DNA of 42,574 nucleotides from SAR324 cluster bacterium (GCA_016764995.1 JAESQU010000085.1:1-42574), one strand, 5' to 3'; shown: positions 25,961 through 34,562, numbered from the stretch's first letter. The notes: a model not told the origin generated them from the letters alone. A program made the numbers and translations.

Positions 25961-26129
25961 TCGCAATAAGGTGTTTCTGCGATCTAGCAGGTAAGAAAAA
26001 ACAAGGTCTTTCCTGTTCCGCCCGACATCTTAACTGAGGCCCAAAACTGAAGTGGCAAATTTATGCTGGAAATGGAAGCAAATGCTAATAACTTCCGGAA
26101 TCTTGTTTTTTACACGCCCTAAGGGCCTT

Positions 26130-26197
26130 CTCAGACTTGTGAACTGCACCTTTAAAGTTGCGCTCGTCTGAGTCTGCGAGTATGCTTGTCGGCATAC
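26130..26197 (+). promoter_or_regulatory. Structured 5' leader of flgM (two hairpins)
   Basis: If transcription starts near 25968, flgM has a leader of about 285 nt. It holds CTCAGAC/GTCTGAG (26130-26136 with 26166-26172) and GTATGC/GCATAC (26180-26185 with 26192-26197), followed by three GGA triplets before the ribosome site. GGA triplets are the core of CsrA sites, and csrA is in the same gene cluster. Confidence 0.4.
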
Positions 26198-26251
26198 ACC
26201 GGACATTCTCGTGGAATTAGGGAATTTTACATTTAACATTAACAGGTGAAT

Positions 26252-26548
26252 ATGAAAATTACCGGACAACAGCCCCCTGAGTTTCATGGTGTCAAAGGTG
26301 GGACTGCAAAAGAAAACCAGCAAACCACAAGCCGCTCAGGAAGTATTTCAGAATCTGCGGAACTTCCTGTTAAGACTTCGTCATTTGTGATGAATAAAAT
26401 AAAAGGTCGAATTTCCGCTGAACCTGAAGTTCGTGCAGATCGGGTTGCGGAACTCAAAGCACAAATCAAGAGTGGTGAATATAAGGTTGATGCGCAAAGT
26501 CTTGCCAAATCAATGCTGCAGGACGCTCTTCTGGAAGATCTGGCCTGA
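26252..26548 (+). CDS. flgM: Anti-sigma-28 factor FlgM
   Basis: A 98-residue protein from the ATG at 26252 (the track uses GTG 26246), with AGGTGA upstream. The first half is polar and disordered, as in all FlgM proteins. The conserved C-terminal helices follow: 'VRADRVAELKAQIKSGEYKVDAQSLAKSMLQDALLEDL', which bind FliA. FlgM holds sigma-28 inactive until the hook is finished and FlgM is secreted. The sigma-28 promoter upstream suggests the usual feedback loop. Confidence 0.93.
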   Translation: MKITGQQPPEFHGVKGGTAKENQQTTSRSGSISESAELPVKTSSFVMNKIKGRISAEPEVRADRVAELKAQIKSGEYKVDAQSLAKSMLQDALLEDLA

Positions 26549-26597
26549 GTCATAAACCCAGGAAATAAGATGGTGTCCGTGTTGGAGCCGTAATAAA

Positions 26598-27092
26598 GTG
26601 TCCTTTTATATGAATGAACTGCTGAATATTTTGCGACAAGAAGTGGAACTGCACGAGCAGTTGATTTTGCTGTTGCAAAAGGAATCAGAGGGATTTGGCC
26701 GTTTACGCGGTTCAGAACTGCTTAAACTTCATGGAGAGAAGTCACGCTGTGTGCGTGCTACGGCTCGACTTGAGAAGGAGAGGATTCAGCTGGTGGAACA
26801 GCTTGCCGATTCCTGGAGTACGGAATCAAAGGACTTGACCTTGAGTGTTATTATTGGCCGCACGACGGATGAATACTCTGTGCCGCTACAGCAGTGTTTT
26901 GATCAATTAAAGAACTTGATTGGTAAAATACACAGAATTGCGGATGAAAATTCTAATCACGCAACAGGTCGTTTAAAGTCGGTCGAGTCTTCGATTCAGT
27001 TCATGAGCCAACTCCAGAACGGTCCTCCGACGTATTCCGTTGCGGGAAAAATACAAAAAGGGAACAGCACAATTTCTCGCACAGAAGTCTGA
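26598..27092 (+). CDS. flgN: Flagellar export chaperone FlgN
   Basis: A 164-residue, largely helical protein, beginning at GTG 26598 (GGAG 10 bases upstream) or ATG 26610. The heptad-rich N-terminus 'MNELLNILRQEVELHEQLILLLQKESEGFGRLRGSELLKLHGEKSRCVRATARLEKERIQLVEQL' is characteristic of FlgN. It is the chaperone for FlgK and FlgL, encoded directly downstream. Sequence conservation in this family is low, so position between flgM and flgK adds weight. Confidence 0.88.
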   Translation: MSFYMNELLNILRQEVELHEQLILLLQKESEGFGRLRGSELLKLHGEKSRCVRATARLEKERIQLVEQLADSWSTESKDLTLSVIIGRTTDEYSVPLQQCFDQLKNLIGKIHRIADENSNHATGRLKSVESSIQFMSQLQNGPPTYSVAGKIQKGNSTISRTEV

Positions 27093-27146
27093 CTTTAAAA
27101 GTCGCCAAGATCGTTAAGGAACCCTAATTATTTCTACCTTGTTACC

Positions 27147-28838
27147 ATGTCTTCGCTCAATAGTTCCCTAAATCTGGGACACCGCGCCCTGAGTGTAAAT
27201 CAGCGCGCAATGCAAACAGTTGGGCATAATATTGCCAATCAGGAGACTGAAGGCTTCTCTCGCCAACAGGTACGTTCAAGCACGTCTGCACCGGATCCCA
27301 CCGGAGTAGGCGGAGGTGCCGATGCGCAGCCAACCTCACGGGTTTACGACAAATTCGTGCAACGAAAAATTCTCCAGGAAAATCCACGCTCCGGAATGTT
27401 TAAGTCAAGGAGTGAATTTCTGCAAAAAATAGAAATAATTTTTAGTGAAACAGAAGGTAATGGTTTACACAAAGCCTTAAACGAGTTTTGGAATTCGTGG
27501 AGTCAGCTTTCAAACCAGCCTGAATCAGAACCTGCGAGAATGCAGGTAAAGGTACAAAGTGATGTTTTAGCGAGTCGTTTTCGCGGTATGCATGCTCAAC
27601 TTAGCGGATTGCGTAAAGAAATTAACGGACGTTTAGTGGCAACTGTCAACAAAATAAATGAGTTGGGACAGAAAGTGGCAGAGTTAAATCGACAGATCAA
27701 TTCCTATGAAGGTGGTGGGCAGCGGATTGCCAACGATATGCGGGATGCGCGCAATCAGGCTATTGAAGAGTTGTCAGAGTTGGTGGACGTCAATTCATTT
27801 GAAGATCCCAATGGACGTGCCACTGTTATCATCGGTCGTGACTGGACTCTGGTAGAAGGAAATAACCGCTACCAACTTGAAGGAAATTTGAAGGGCGGAG
27901 AATTGGGCATGCTCAACATAGATGGTGTTTCAACCAATGATAATCGTCGGGATTTGACTCGTACTTTTCGTGAAGGAGAAATGAGCGAAATGTTAAGAAT
28001 GCGCGATGATACAATTGTGGAGTACCAGAAAAACCTCGACGAAATCGCTTTCAACTTGGCCAGTAAAGTTAACAAGATTCACGCAAGCGGTACCGGAATA
28101 AATTCCGCAAACGAAATGATGAAGAGTACCTTTGGCTTAAATTCGGCTGCACTGAACCAACCTCTGCCTTTCTTAAAAGATGGTATTTTTCAGCTTCACT
28201 TAGTTGATCCTCACAATGAAATTTTAGAAACTTATGAGATTGAAATACAGGCCGGCAAAGATACACTTCCGGATATTGTGCAGCGTTTGAATCAAACGAT
28301 CAATGATCCGGAGTTACTTCAGGCTTTCATAGAAGAAGACGGTTCGCTGCTTTTACAAAGCGGTTCTGACTACAAGTTTATTTTTGGTGAAGATCAATCG
28401 AACCTTGCGCAGGTTCTTGGATTAAACAGTTTTTTTGATACCCTTAAAGGCGCGGAAGATATTCAGCTCAGTGGGCATATTCTTGAGAACACGAATAACA
28501 TTTCTACCGGAAAGGATCTTATTCCTGGAGATAACCGAATCGCACTGGAAATTATTAAGTTGCAAACACGGCCGACAATGAGGGATGAAACCATGACTTT
28601 TGATGAGTATTACAATGGTGTACTCACAGGAATGGGGCTGAAAATTCAAAGAAATATAACTGAGCAGGCACAACAAGAAAGTATGGTGAGGCAATTTAAG
28701 GAAATCAGGAGTTCGATCAGTGCAGTTAACATGGATGAAGAATTGACGGATATGATGCAGTACCAGAAAGCTTATGAAGCATCCGCGCGTTTCATTAATA
28801 CTGTGGATAAAATGATGGAAACCGTCATTAACATGTAA
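27147..28838 (+). CDS. flgK: Flagellar hook-associated protein 1 FlgK
   Basis: A 563-residue protein that joins hook and filament. The N-terminus 'LNLGHRALSVNQRAMQTVGHNIANQETEGFSRQQV' is the flagellar rod/hook-type helix. The C-terminus 'MDEELTDMMQYQKAYEASARFINTVDKMMETVINM' is the matching helix that packs against it in the axial structure. The middle domain carries 'LHKALNEFWNSWSQLSNQPESEPARMQV', a FlgK signature. It is slightly longer than E. coli FlgK (547). The gene lies 54 bases after flgN. Confidence 0.96.
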   Translation: MSSLNSSLNLGHRALSVNQRAMQTVGHNIANQETEGFSRQQVRSSTSAPDPTGVGGGADAQPTSRVYDKFVQRKILQENPRSGMFKSRSEFLQKIEIIFSETEGNGLHKALNEFWNSWSQLSNQPESEPARMQVKVQSDVLASRFRGMHAQLSGLRKEINGRLVATVNKINELGQKVAELNRQINSYEGGGQRIANDMRDARNQAIEELSELVDVNSFEDPNGRATVIIGRDWTLVEGNNRYQLEGNLKGGELGMLNIDGVSTNDNRRDLTRTFREGEMSEMLRMRDDTIVEYQKNLDEIAFNLASKVNKIHASGTGINSANEMMKSTFGLNSAALNQPLPFLKDGIFQLHLVDPHNEILETYEIEIQAGKDTLPDIVQRLNQTINDPELLQAFIEEDGSLLLQSGSDYKFIFGEDQSNLAQVLGLNSFFDTLKGAEDIQLSGHILENTNNISTGKDLIPGDNRIALEIIKLQTRPTMRDETMTFDEYYNGVLTGMGLKIQRNITEQAQQESMVRQFKEIRSSISAVNMDEELTDMMQYQKAYEASARFINTVDKMMETVINM

Positions 28839-28919
28839 AATGTTGCAGTCAATATATTGTAATCATTACTTGGAAACTTTAAAGACAAGTTCTAAAAACC
28901 CAAATCACGAGTACTTTAA

Positions 28920-30221
28920 ATGCGAGTGACTGAGGTCACAAAGCGTGACCATGTAGTTGACAACATTCAAAGATCATCAGCAAAGCTTCAGGAAATTCAG
29001 ATCCAGATGGCTACGGGTCGGCGTTTAAATAAAACGTCCGATGACCCGATAGGTGCGGCAAGATCACAGGATATCGTCACAACTATGTCATCTCAGAACC
29101 AGTTGCTCCAGAACATTGATGACAATGTCGCCTGGCTACAACGCTCCGAACTCGAGATAAGCAGCATCAATGAATTATTGGGACAAATGCGCACACTCGC
29201 AATTTCACAGTCCGGGAGCGATTCAAACGTGGAATCGAGGCAGATGGTGGCACGTGAGTTTTCTGCTGCCCGTAAAACTTTATTTGACATCGGGAATGCG
29301 CGGGAAGGAAAACTATATTTGTTCTCCGGAATTAAAAGTCTTTCTCCGGCATTGAAAAAAAATGGGATATTTCAGCCGGCAAAAGTGGAAAAAAGCGGAG
29401 TTGAGCAAAAGGATATCCGGGAATTGCTGGATGTGAAACAATTCCGGGCGCAATTTGAGGGATTTTCTCCACATAACTACCGTGTCAAAGTCACCAAAGG
29501 CGGAATTTGGGGACAAGCCAGGGTTAAAATATCTGATGACGATGGACGAACATGGAGTAAAGAACAAACTTTACGTCCGGTAACGCATGTTTTTAATCCG
29601 GATGGAAAACTTAATGACCAAGTTTTGCTAAAATTTTCTGATCTTGAGGGACATCTGGGCAACGTTCTTCCGAAACAATTTGATTTTAATTCGGAAAAGT
29701 CAGTTGAATTTGACATAGATTCGCTGGGTATTTTTTTTCCGCAAGGAATAGAGTTTATTTATCAACCAAACCCTGAAGTTAGCTATAACGGTTCCATTCA
29801 CAAAAAAGAGGCCTTGATCTCAAATGGACGTTCTATTCCGGTAAATGTAACTGCACAAGAACTGTTTATGGGTGGTAATGGGGAGGGAGTTGATACCTTT
29901 TCTTTGCTGGCAACCTTGGAGAGAGCACTTCTTGAGAATGATGGCATTGCGATTGCAAATCGTATAGGCGAGCTGGATTTAGCTCAGAATCAGATTCTAA
30001 AGCAACAAGCAGACGTTGGAAATATTATTCGTGAGCTTTATGCGACTCAGGCAAAGCTGGAAAACCAACAGTTTGAAAAGGAGAGACAACTTTCGGACAT
30101 TCAGGATTTAGATATTGCGGAAGCTACTGTGGACCTTAAAGTAGCGGAAGCTAACAACAAACTTTCATTGCACACAGGTGCACGCCTGATCCAACCGTCA
30201 CTGTCCGATTTTCTTCGTTAA
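28920..30221 (+). CDS. flgL: Flagellar hook-associated protein 3 FlgL
   Basis: A 433-residue junction protein between FlgK and flagellin. The flagellin-like N-terminus 'VVDNIQRSSAKLQEIQIQMATGRRLNKTSDDPIGAARSQDI' and the C-terminal helix 'LDIAEATVDLKVAEANNKLSLHTGARLIQPSLSDFL' are typical. The family is often about 300 residues; the extra length comes from a central insertion of about 130 residues (roughly 150-290) including 'NYRVKVTKGGIWGQARVKISDDDGRTWSKEQT', a beta-rich exposed domain. It follows flgK by 81 bases and precedes csrA. Confidence 0.95.
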   Translation: MRVTEVTKRDHVVDNIQRSSAKLQEIQIQMATGRRLNKTSDDPIGAARSQDIVTTMSSQNQLLQNIDDNVAWLQRSELEISSINELLGQMRTLAISQSGSDSNVESRQMVAREFSAARKTLFDIGNAREGKLYLFSGIKSLSPALKKNGIFQPAKVEKSGVEQKDIRELLDVKQFRAQFEGFSPHNYRVKVTKGGIWGQARVKISDDDGRTWSKEQTLRPVTHVFNPDGKLNDQVLLKFSDLEGHLGNVLPKQFDFNSEKSVEFDIDSLGIFFPQGIEFIYQPNPEVSYNGSIHKKEALISNGRSIPVNVTAQELFMGGNGEGVDTFSLLATLERALLENDGIAIANRIGELDLAQNQILKQQADVGNIIRELYATQAKLENQQFEKERQLSDIQDLDIAEATVDLKVAEANNKLSLHTGARLIQPSLSDFLR

Positions 30222-30291
30222 TTTAGCAAGTCTTTGAAAATATTTTAGTTCCGGTTAAGTCAGGAATCAATCATTAAGAAGGTAGGCAACT

Positions 30292-30522
30292 ATGCTCATA
30301 CTGACACGGAAGTCGGGAGAAAGCATAACCATTGGGGATGATGTAAAAATCACGGTGGTCGAGGTCAAAGGAAAACAAGTCCGAATTGGAATCGAAGCAC
30401 CCCGGAGTTATATTATCCACAGAGAAGAAGTATACATTTGTATTCAGGAAGAAAACAGACGTGCGGCACAGGAGTCACCACTTTCTTTAGCTGGACTTAA
30501 AAATCTTTTAGGTAAACTCTAA
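30292..30522 (+). CDS. csrA: Carbon storage/translation regulator CsrA
   Basis: A 76-residue RNA-binding protein: '[58 protein letters not shown]'. The conserved Arg and the HREEVY motif that contact GGA sites in mRNA leaders are present. CsrA blocks flagellin translation in species where FliW opposes it. It sits directly before fliW, as in Bacillus and many deltaproteobacteria. The ribosome site AAGGTAGGC precedes the ATG. Confidence 0.96.
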   Translation: MLILTRKSGESITIGDDVKITVVEVKGKQVRIGIEAPRSYIIHREEVYICIQEENRRAAQESPLSLAGLKNLLGKL

Positions 30523-30538
30523 ATAAAATCAAAGATAT

Positions 30539-31036
30539 ATGCAAATCCAAACCTCCCGTTTCGGCGAGATTGAAATTAAAGAAAATCAGATAATTACCAT
30601 CCCCTCAGGTTTGATAGGTTTTTCAGAGGACCGTCGTTTTGTGATTCGCGATGATGAAGCAGCGTCACCTTTTCGTTGGCTGCAGGCCGTTGACACAAAG
30701 GCACTGGCCTTTGTGATGATAGAACCGCATGTCTCAATTTCAAATTATGAGCTGGAATTAACGCAGGAAAATTTGAAAAAACTGAAAGCAGAAAGTATCG
30801 AAGAACTGACAGTCTTTGTCCTGGTTACCATGGCCAAAAAAATGGATGATGTGACTGTAAATCTTCAGGGTCCTTTGCTCTTTAATCTTGAAAAACGCCT
30901 CGGTATGCAATTCATTATTCCTGATGGAAAATACTCCACTCGCCATTCTCTTTTTGGTGATAAATTAACAAAGCAAACTCCGGTTACTTCGGCACAGGAA
31001 AGTCCTGTTGAAGAGCAACACGCAGTTTCAGACTAA
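30539..31036 (+). CDS. fliW: Flagellar assembly factor FliW
   Basis: A 165-residue protein with the family pattern 'IQTSRFGEIEIKENQIITIPSGLIGFSEDRRFVI', 'FRWLQAVDTKALAFVMIEP' and 'LFNLEKRLGMQFIIPDGKYSTRHSLF'. FliW binds CsrA or flagellin, releasing CsrA's block on flagellin mRNA. It starts 16 bases after csrA. The Gln/Glu-rich C-terminal tail of about 20 residues is variable in the family. Confidence 0.95.
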   Translation: MQIQTSRFGEIEIKENQIITIPSGLIGFSEDRRFVIRDDEAASPFRWLQAVDTKALAFVMIEPHVSISNYELELTQENLKKLKAESIEELTVFVLVTMAKKMDDVTVNLQGPLLFNLEKRLGMQFIIPDGKYSTRHSLFGDKLTKQTPVTSAQESPVEEQHAVSD

Positions 31037-31121
31037 GTTAAATGGTATCTGCCCAGTTCAAAATCGGCCTGGAAGCGGAACTAAGTGAGAACCCCGGATT
31101 CCCTCCATCCATCACTCAAGA

Positions 31122-31808
31122 ATGAGTGATTACCAACCCCCCCTCAAAGCTGACGCTATCCGCCGAATCTGTTTAGAGAACGGTCTTGAGATTCCTGATA
31201 CACAATGGAATCTGCTTGAAAAGTGGGCTGCGTTGTTGCTGGAAGTAAATCAAAAAGTTAATTTGATTTCCCGCAAAGAAACTGATTTGTTGTGGGAAAA
31301 ACAAATCCTGCCTTGTCTCGCATTGTTGATTTTCCGGAAATTCAGCCCCGCTGCGGAGGTTTGTGATTTTGGTACAGGCGGAGGTTTGCCGGGCATGATT
31401 TTAGCGATTGTCCGTCCTGATTTACGGTTGACTCTGCTGGATTCAAGACATAAAAAAGTTGAAGTTGTTCAACAAATGATTAAAAGCTTAAAACTTTCCA
31501 ATGTCCAAACTTTACTCGGAAGAGGAGAAGAATTAGGCAAACAGAGCCCTTGGCGTCAAAGATTTCCTTTTGTAACCGCACGGGCAGTCGCCCCGCTGAT
31601 TGATTTGGTAAACTGGACTGCGGAATTGCGAAAACCGGAATCTGTGCTGCATGTTTATAAAGGAGGCGAAATCAAGGACGAAGTATTTGCATTGGCAAAA
31701 AAAGTTTCAGGAATCAGAGTCAACAAATCTCTGATGGTGTTGAAAGGCTATCCGAAGTTTGCGGAGAACAAAAAATATATTATTTCTTTAGAATTTTCCT
31801 CAAATTGA
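31122..31808 (+). CDS. rsmG: 16S rRNA (guanine-527-N7) methyltransferase RsmG
   Basis: A 228-residue SAM-dependent methyltransferase that modifies G527 of 16S rRNA. Family features are 'WNLLEKWAALLLEVNQKVNLISRKETDLLWEKQILPCLAL', the SAM-binding loop 'VCDFGTGGGLPGMILAIVRPDLRLTLLDSRHKKVEVV' and 'FPFVTARAVAPLIDLVNWTAELRKPESVLHVYKGGEI'. In most bacteria it is beside mnmG and parA/parB; here it stands after fliW, an unlinked arrangement. The ATG at 31122 gives the normal length. Confidence 0.93.
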   Translation: MSDYQPPLKADAIRRICLENGLEIPDTQWNLLEKWAALLLEVNQKVNLISRKETDLLWEKQILPCLALLIFRKFSPAAEVCDFGTGGGLPGMILAIVRPDLRLTLLDSRHKKVEVVQQMIKSLKLSNVQTLLGRGEELGKQSPWRQRFPFVTARAVAPLIDLVNWTAELRKPESVLHVYKGGEIKDEVFALAKKVSGIRVNKSLMVLKGYPKFAENKKYIISLEFSSN

Positions 31809-31857
31809 TTTTGTGTAATTTTGACAATTTTCGAGATCATCATTCCTATTATCTTTT

Positions 31858-32631
31858 ATGCGTCTAATTTCTGCAAATCTCAACGGCATACGTTCGGCGA
31901 ATTCAAAGGGTTTTTTTGAATGGCTTAAAACTCAGCAGGCCGATGTGGTTTGCCTGCAGGAAACAAGAATTCAGCAGGAACAGTTAAGCGAAATCATGCT
32001 TGAACCGCATGGTTTCAAAAGCGCGTTTGAATTTGCAGAAAAACGGGGATATTCCGGAGTAGGGCTTTATTTTAAGAAAACTCCGGATCGAATTCAAAAA
32101 GGAATCGGCTGGTCTGAAATGGACAAGGAAGGGCGATTTATTCAGGCGGATTTTGGTAAATTAAGTATTGTGTCACTTTATCTGCCTTCCGGAAGCAGCG
32201 GTGATCTCAGGCAAAACTTTAAATTCAAGGTGCTGGAATATTTTGAAAAATGGCTTTTGGAGGCAAAACGATCCGGAAGGGAAGTTATCATTTGCGGAGA
32301 CTGGAATATCGCACACAAAGAAATAGACCTGAAGAACTGGAAAAGTAACCAGAAAAATTCCGGATTTTTACCGGAAGAACGAGCATGGCTGACAAAATTA
32401 TTTACGGAATTCGGTTACGTGGATGTCTTCCGGAAATTAAATCCAAATCCTGATCAATATACATGGTGGTCAAACCGCGGCAGAGCATGGGAGAAAAACG
32501 TAGGATGGAGACTTGATTATCAGGTTGCTACTCCAGAAATTGCAGCCAAAGCGAAAGCGGAATCAATTTACAAAACTGAACGCTTTTCCGATCATGCACC
32601 ACTGATCATTGATTATGACTACAGTCTTTGA
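31858..32631 (+). CDS. xth: Exodeoxyribonuclease III / AP endonuclease
   Basis: A 257-residue enzyme of the XthA family, which cuts DNA at abasic sites and removes 3' blocks during base-excision repair. Active-site blocks are present: 'LISANLNGIRSANSKGF', 'VVCLQETRIQ' (metal Glu35), 'IICGDWNIAHKEIDLKN' (Asp, Asn), 'WRLDYQVATP' and the C-terminal catalytic 'SDHAPLIIDY'. Length is normal. It lies 49 bases after rsmG, probably with its own ribosome site, and converges with the selenoprotein gene. Confidence 0.95.
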   Translation: MRLISANLNGIRSANSKGFFEWLKTQQADVVCLQETRIQQEQLSEIMLEPHGFKSAFEFAEKRGYSGVGLYFKKTPDRIQKGIGWSEMDKEGRFIQADFGKLSIVSLYLPSGSSGDLRQNFKFKVLEYFEKWLLEAKRSGREVIICGDWNIAHKEIDLKNWKSNQKNSGFLPEERAWLTKLFTEFGYVDVFRKLNPNPDQYTWWSNRGRAWEKNVGWRLDYQVATPEIAAKAKAESIYKTERFSDHAPLIIDYDYSL

Positions 32632-32657
32632 GCCCTCTGTTTTCCCAAAACTCCTCC

Positions 32658-33101
32658 TTATTTCAAATTAAAAACACGATCAAATACACGTCGTAAATAC
32701 GCCGGCTGCTGTTCTCCGTTTAAAGAACTGATTTTTGTGCCGTCCGGTTTGAAAAAAAGTAAAGTTACTTTGCTGACGTTGTGATATTCCGCAAACCAGC
32801 GACCTTCACTTGAGTTTAGATTTGCAACAAGAAAACGTATTTTATCTTCATATTCAGGCTGGAGCGAGTTGACCACCCGCTTGAGTGCACGGCAGGAAGG
32901 TCAGTTGGGGTCATGTATCTGAACAACCACGTTTTCTCCCTGTCCAATTGCGGACAAATCATTATCTTCTTCCAGGCTTTCATTCCAGAGCCAGACGGCA
33001 GACAACAGAATTAACACACTGGTAATGGTGACCAGCCAACGGACATTTTGACGCCGATGAGCTTTTTTTGAATCTTTTTTTTGTTTATGATGTTTGCTCA
33101 T
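32658..33101 (-). CDS. Membrane-anchored thioredoxin-like protein with predicted selenocysteine (UPSC)
   Basis: The ORF track shows two ORFs, 32658-32876 and 32901-33107, that are in the same frame and separated by one TGA. Joined, they give 147 residues from the ATG at 33101 (AAGGGAG 6 bases upstream; the ATG at 33107 abuts the ribosome site). Residues 1-20 are very basic, followed by a transmembrane helix ('WLVTITSVLILLSAVWLW') and a thioredoxin-like domain: strand 'ENVVVQIHDPN', then TGA, then 'PSCRALKRVVNSL', 'FLVANLNSSEGRWFAEYHNVSKVTLLFFKPDG'. TGA is codon 67, the first position of the CxxC redox motif. A 7-bp hairpin with loop GGUCA lies 20-38 nt downstream. Selenocysteine is the best reading; a Cys-to-stop mutation is the alternative. 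Confidence 0.82.
32863..32881 (-). promoter_or_regulatory. Candidate bacterial SECIS hairpin
   Basis: On the mRNA, AGCGGGU pairs with ACUCGCU (7 pairs, one of them G-U) around the loop GGUCA. The loop begins 27 nt after the UGA, inside the 16-37 nt range described for bacterial SECIS elements. The GGUC loop also occurs in the E. coli fdhF SECIS. Confidence 0.72.
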
Positions 33102-33206
33102 GCACATCTCCCTTTTAGTTGTCTGCGAAAATCTGGATTGATCATTATCATAATCATGCTACATTATCCTAATCCTTAAATACACACAAACCATGAATAG
33201 AGAATA

Positions 33207-33614
33207 ATGGACATTATTAACTGGGGCGATATCCGGCGCGGCACATTAGCCATCGTGCTGGTGATTATACCATCTGTGCTGCTGGGAACGTACATGGCTC
33301 CTGCACTGCAAAGTTACCAGATTACTGGGCCGGGACTATGGGAGCTGAAACGAAAAGGTGCTCCGGATGCCTTAATCGAACCACTGCATGAGCTGCGCCT
33401 CAAACCATACTTTTTTAAGTTCACACTGATGAGCGCGGTGGAGTCCAGAATTGCTGATCCGGATTTATTCAAAAAATATGAAAAGAAAATAAAGCGGCAA
33501 CTCTCAGCTGTAGCCATGCCTGCGGTTGAGTATATTTTTCTTGTCACCCTGGCGGCATATTATTGGGTTTTATGGTTTTCGACAAGGAAATTGTTTCCCG
33601 ATGGCAAGGTCTGA
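33207..33614 (+). CDS. Small membrane protein of unknown function
   Basis: A 135-residue protein with two transmembrane helices: 'GTLAIVLVIIPSVLLGTYMAP' (residues 12-32) and 'YIFLVTLAAYYWVLWF' (109-124). They flank a soluble loop of about 75 residues rich in Lys, Leu and Glu. I recognise no family. It starts about 100 bases from the start of the selenoprotein gene on the opposite strand, so the two may share a control region. A plausible gene given codon use and the clear helices. Confidence 0.6.
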   Translation: MDIINWGDIRRGTLAIVLVIIPSVLLGTYMAPALQSYQITGPGLWELKRKGAPDALIEPLHELRLKPYFFKFTLMSAVESRIADPDLFKKYEKKIKRQLSAVAMPAVEYIFLVTLAAYYWVLWFSTRKLFPDGKV

Positions 33615-33711
33615 GTTAATCTTAAATTGCGGAAAAGTTTTTCAAAGCTGAATTTTGACTTCTACACACGGGGACACTAAACGATATTCAGCCATGGTAA
33701 AACGCCAAAAT

Positions 33712-34284
33712 CTATTCTGAATCTTCTTCGAGCGGCAGTTCAAGCTGATTGTCGCCAGGTAGCTTGTCCATGTTCAGTTCGCTTAATGTAGGCAAATATT
33801 TGAGATTAGTGAGCCCAAATATTTCAAGGAAATTTTTGGTTGTTCCATAAATTCCGGGTCGTCCGGGAAGCAGCTCACGACCTACGATACGGACCATTTT
33901 TTGCTGCATTAAGCGTCGGATAGTGTGGGATGAATCAACACCTCGAATGAATTCTATGCCGGCCCGTGTGAGAGGCTGTTTGTATGCAATTATGGCCAAA
34001 GTTTCCATTACTGCAGGTGAGAGCTTGATGGTTTTGACCGTTTCAAGCGTTTGCGCCCATTTTTTATGTTCCGGAAGTGTGTGCATCTGCAAACCATCGG
34101 CAACAGAATCGATCCGAAAAATCCGGTTAGTTTTTTTGTAGGACAGATTAAGCTCTGCGACCAGTTCCCGAATCTCTTTTGTTTCACAATCACCGATCAA
34201 TTCTGTCAGCTGTTTGGGAGACAGAGGATGTGTCGCGACAAATAAAATTGTTTCAAGAGCTTGTTTTAGTTCAAGTTTAGTCAT
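33712..34284 (-). CDS. scpB: Segregation and condensation protein B (ScpB)
   Basis: A 190-residue winged-helix kleisin partner of the SMC-ScpA condensin, which compacts and separates chromosomes. It matches the family through 'ALETILFVATHPLSPKQLTELIG', 'LQMHTLPEHKKWAQTL', 'KLSPAVMETLAIIAYKQPLTRAGIEFIRGVDSSHTIRRLMQQKMVRIVGRELLPGRPGIYGTTKNFLEIFGL'. scpA is not adjacent, which is unusual. The tail is short and acidic. The gene follows the small membrane protein gene by 17 bases, so the two are probably cotranscribed. Confidence 0.94.
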   Translation of the reverse strand: MTKLELKQALETILFVATHPLSPKQLTELIGDCETKEIRELVAELNLSYKKTNRIFRIDSVADGLQMHTLPEHKKWAQTLETVKTIKLSPAVMETLAIIAYKQPLTRAGIEFIRGVDSSHTIRRLMQQKMVRIVGRELLPGRPGIYGTTKNFLEIFGLTNLKYLPTLSELNMDKLPGDNQLELPLEEDSE

Positions 34285-34301
34285 AGAATTTTGAGAAAAT
34301 T

Positions 34302-34562
34302 TTAATGCACTTCCTTCTGTACGAGTGCTATGATAAGGAGTACAATTCCGCTAATCAAAACAAGAAACATAAAAGCGGTAAAATGCATGTCGGCATTAAA
34401 TCCACAAGAAACATCACCGAGTACGCCGTCCACAGGTTGCAGGTATAGATCACCGCATAAAAGTTTGCTAAAATAAGATGATATTATGTATGAAAACCTG
34501 TCGATAAACCAGAGTAAAACTGAACCGGCAATGAGAATTATCCCCAGCCTTTTTTTATTCAT
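34302..34562 (-). CDS. Small membrane protein of unknown function
   Basis: An 86-residue protein with two transmembrane helices: 'LGIILIAGSVLLWFI' near the start and 'FTAFMFLVLISGIVLLIIALV' near the end. The loop between them carries two Cys residues (CGDLYLQPVDGVLGDVSCG) that might form a disulfide in the periplasm. A strong ribosome site (AAGGAGGCG) precedes the ATG. I recognise no family. It lies immediately upstream of scpB on the same strand. Confidence 0.65.
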   Translation of the reverse strand: MNKKRLGIILIAGSVLLWFIDRFSYIISSYFSKLLCGDLYLQPVDGVLGDVSCGFNADMHFTAFMFLVLISGIVLLIIALVQKEVH

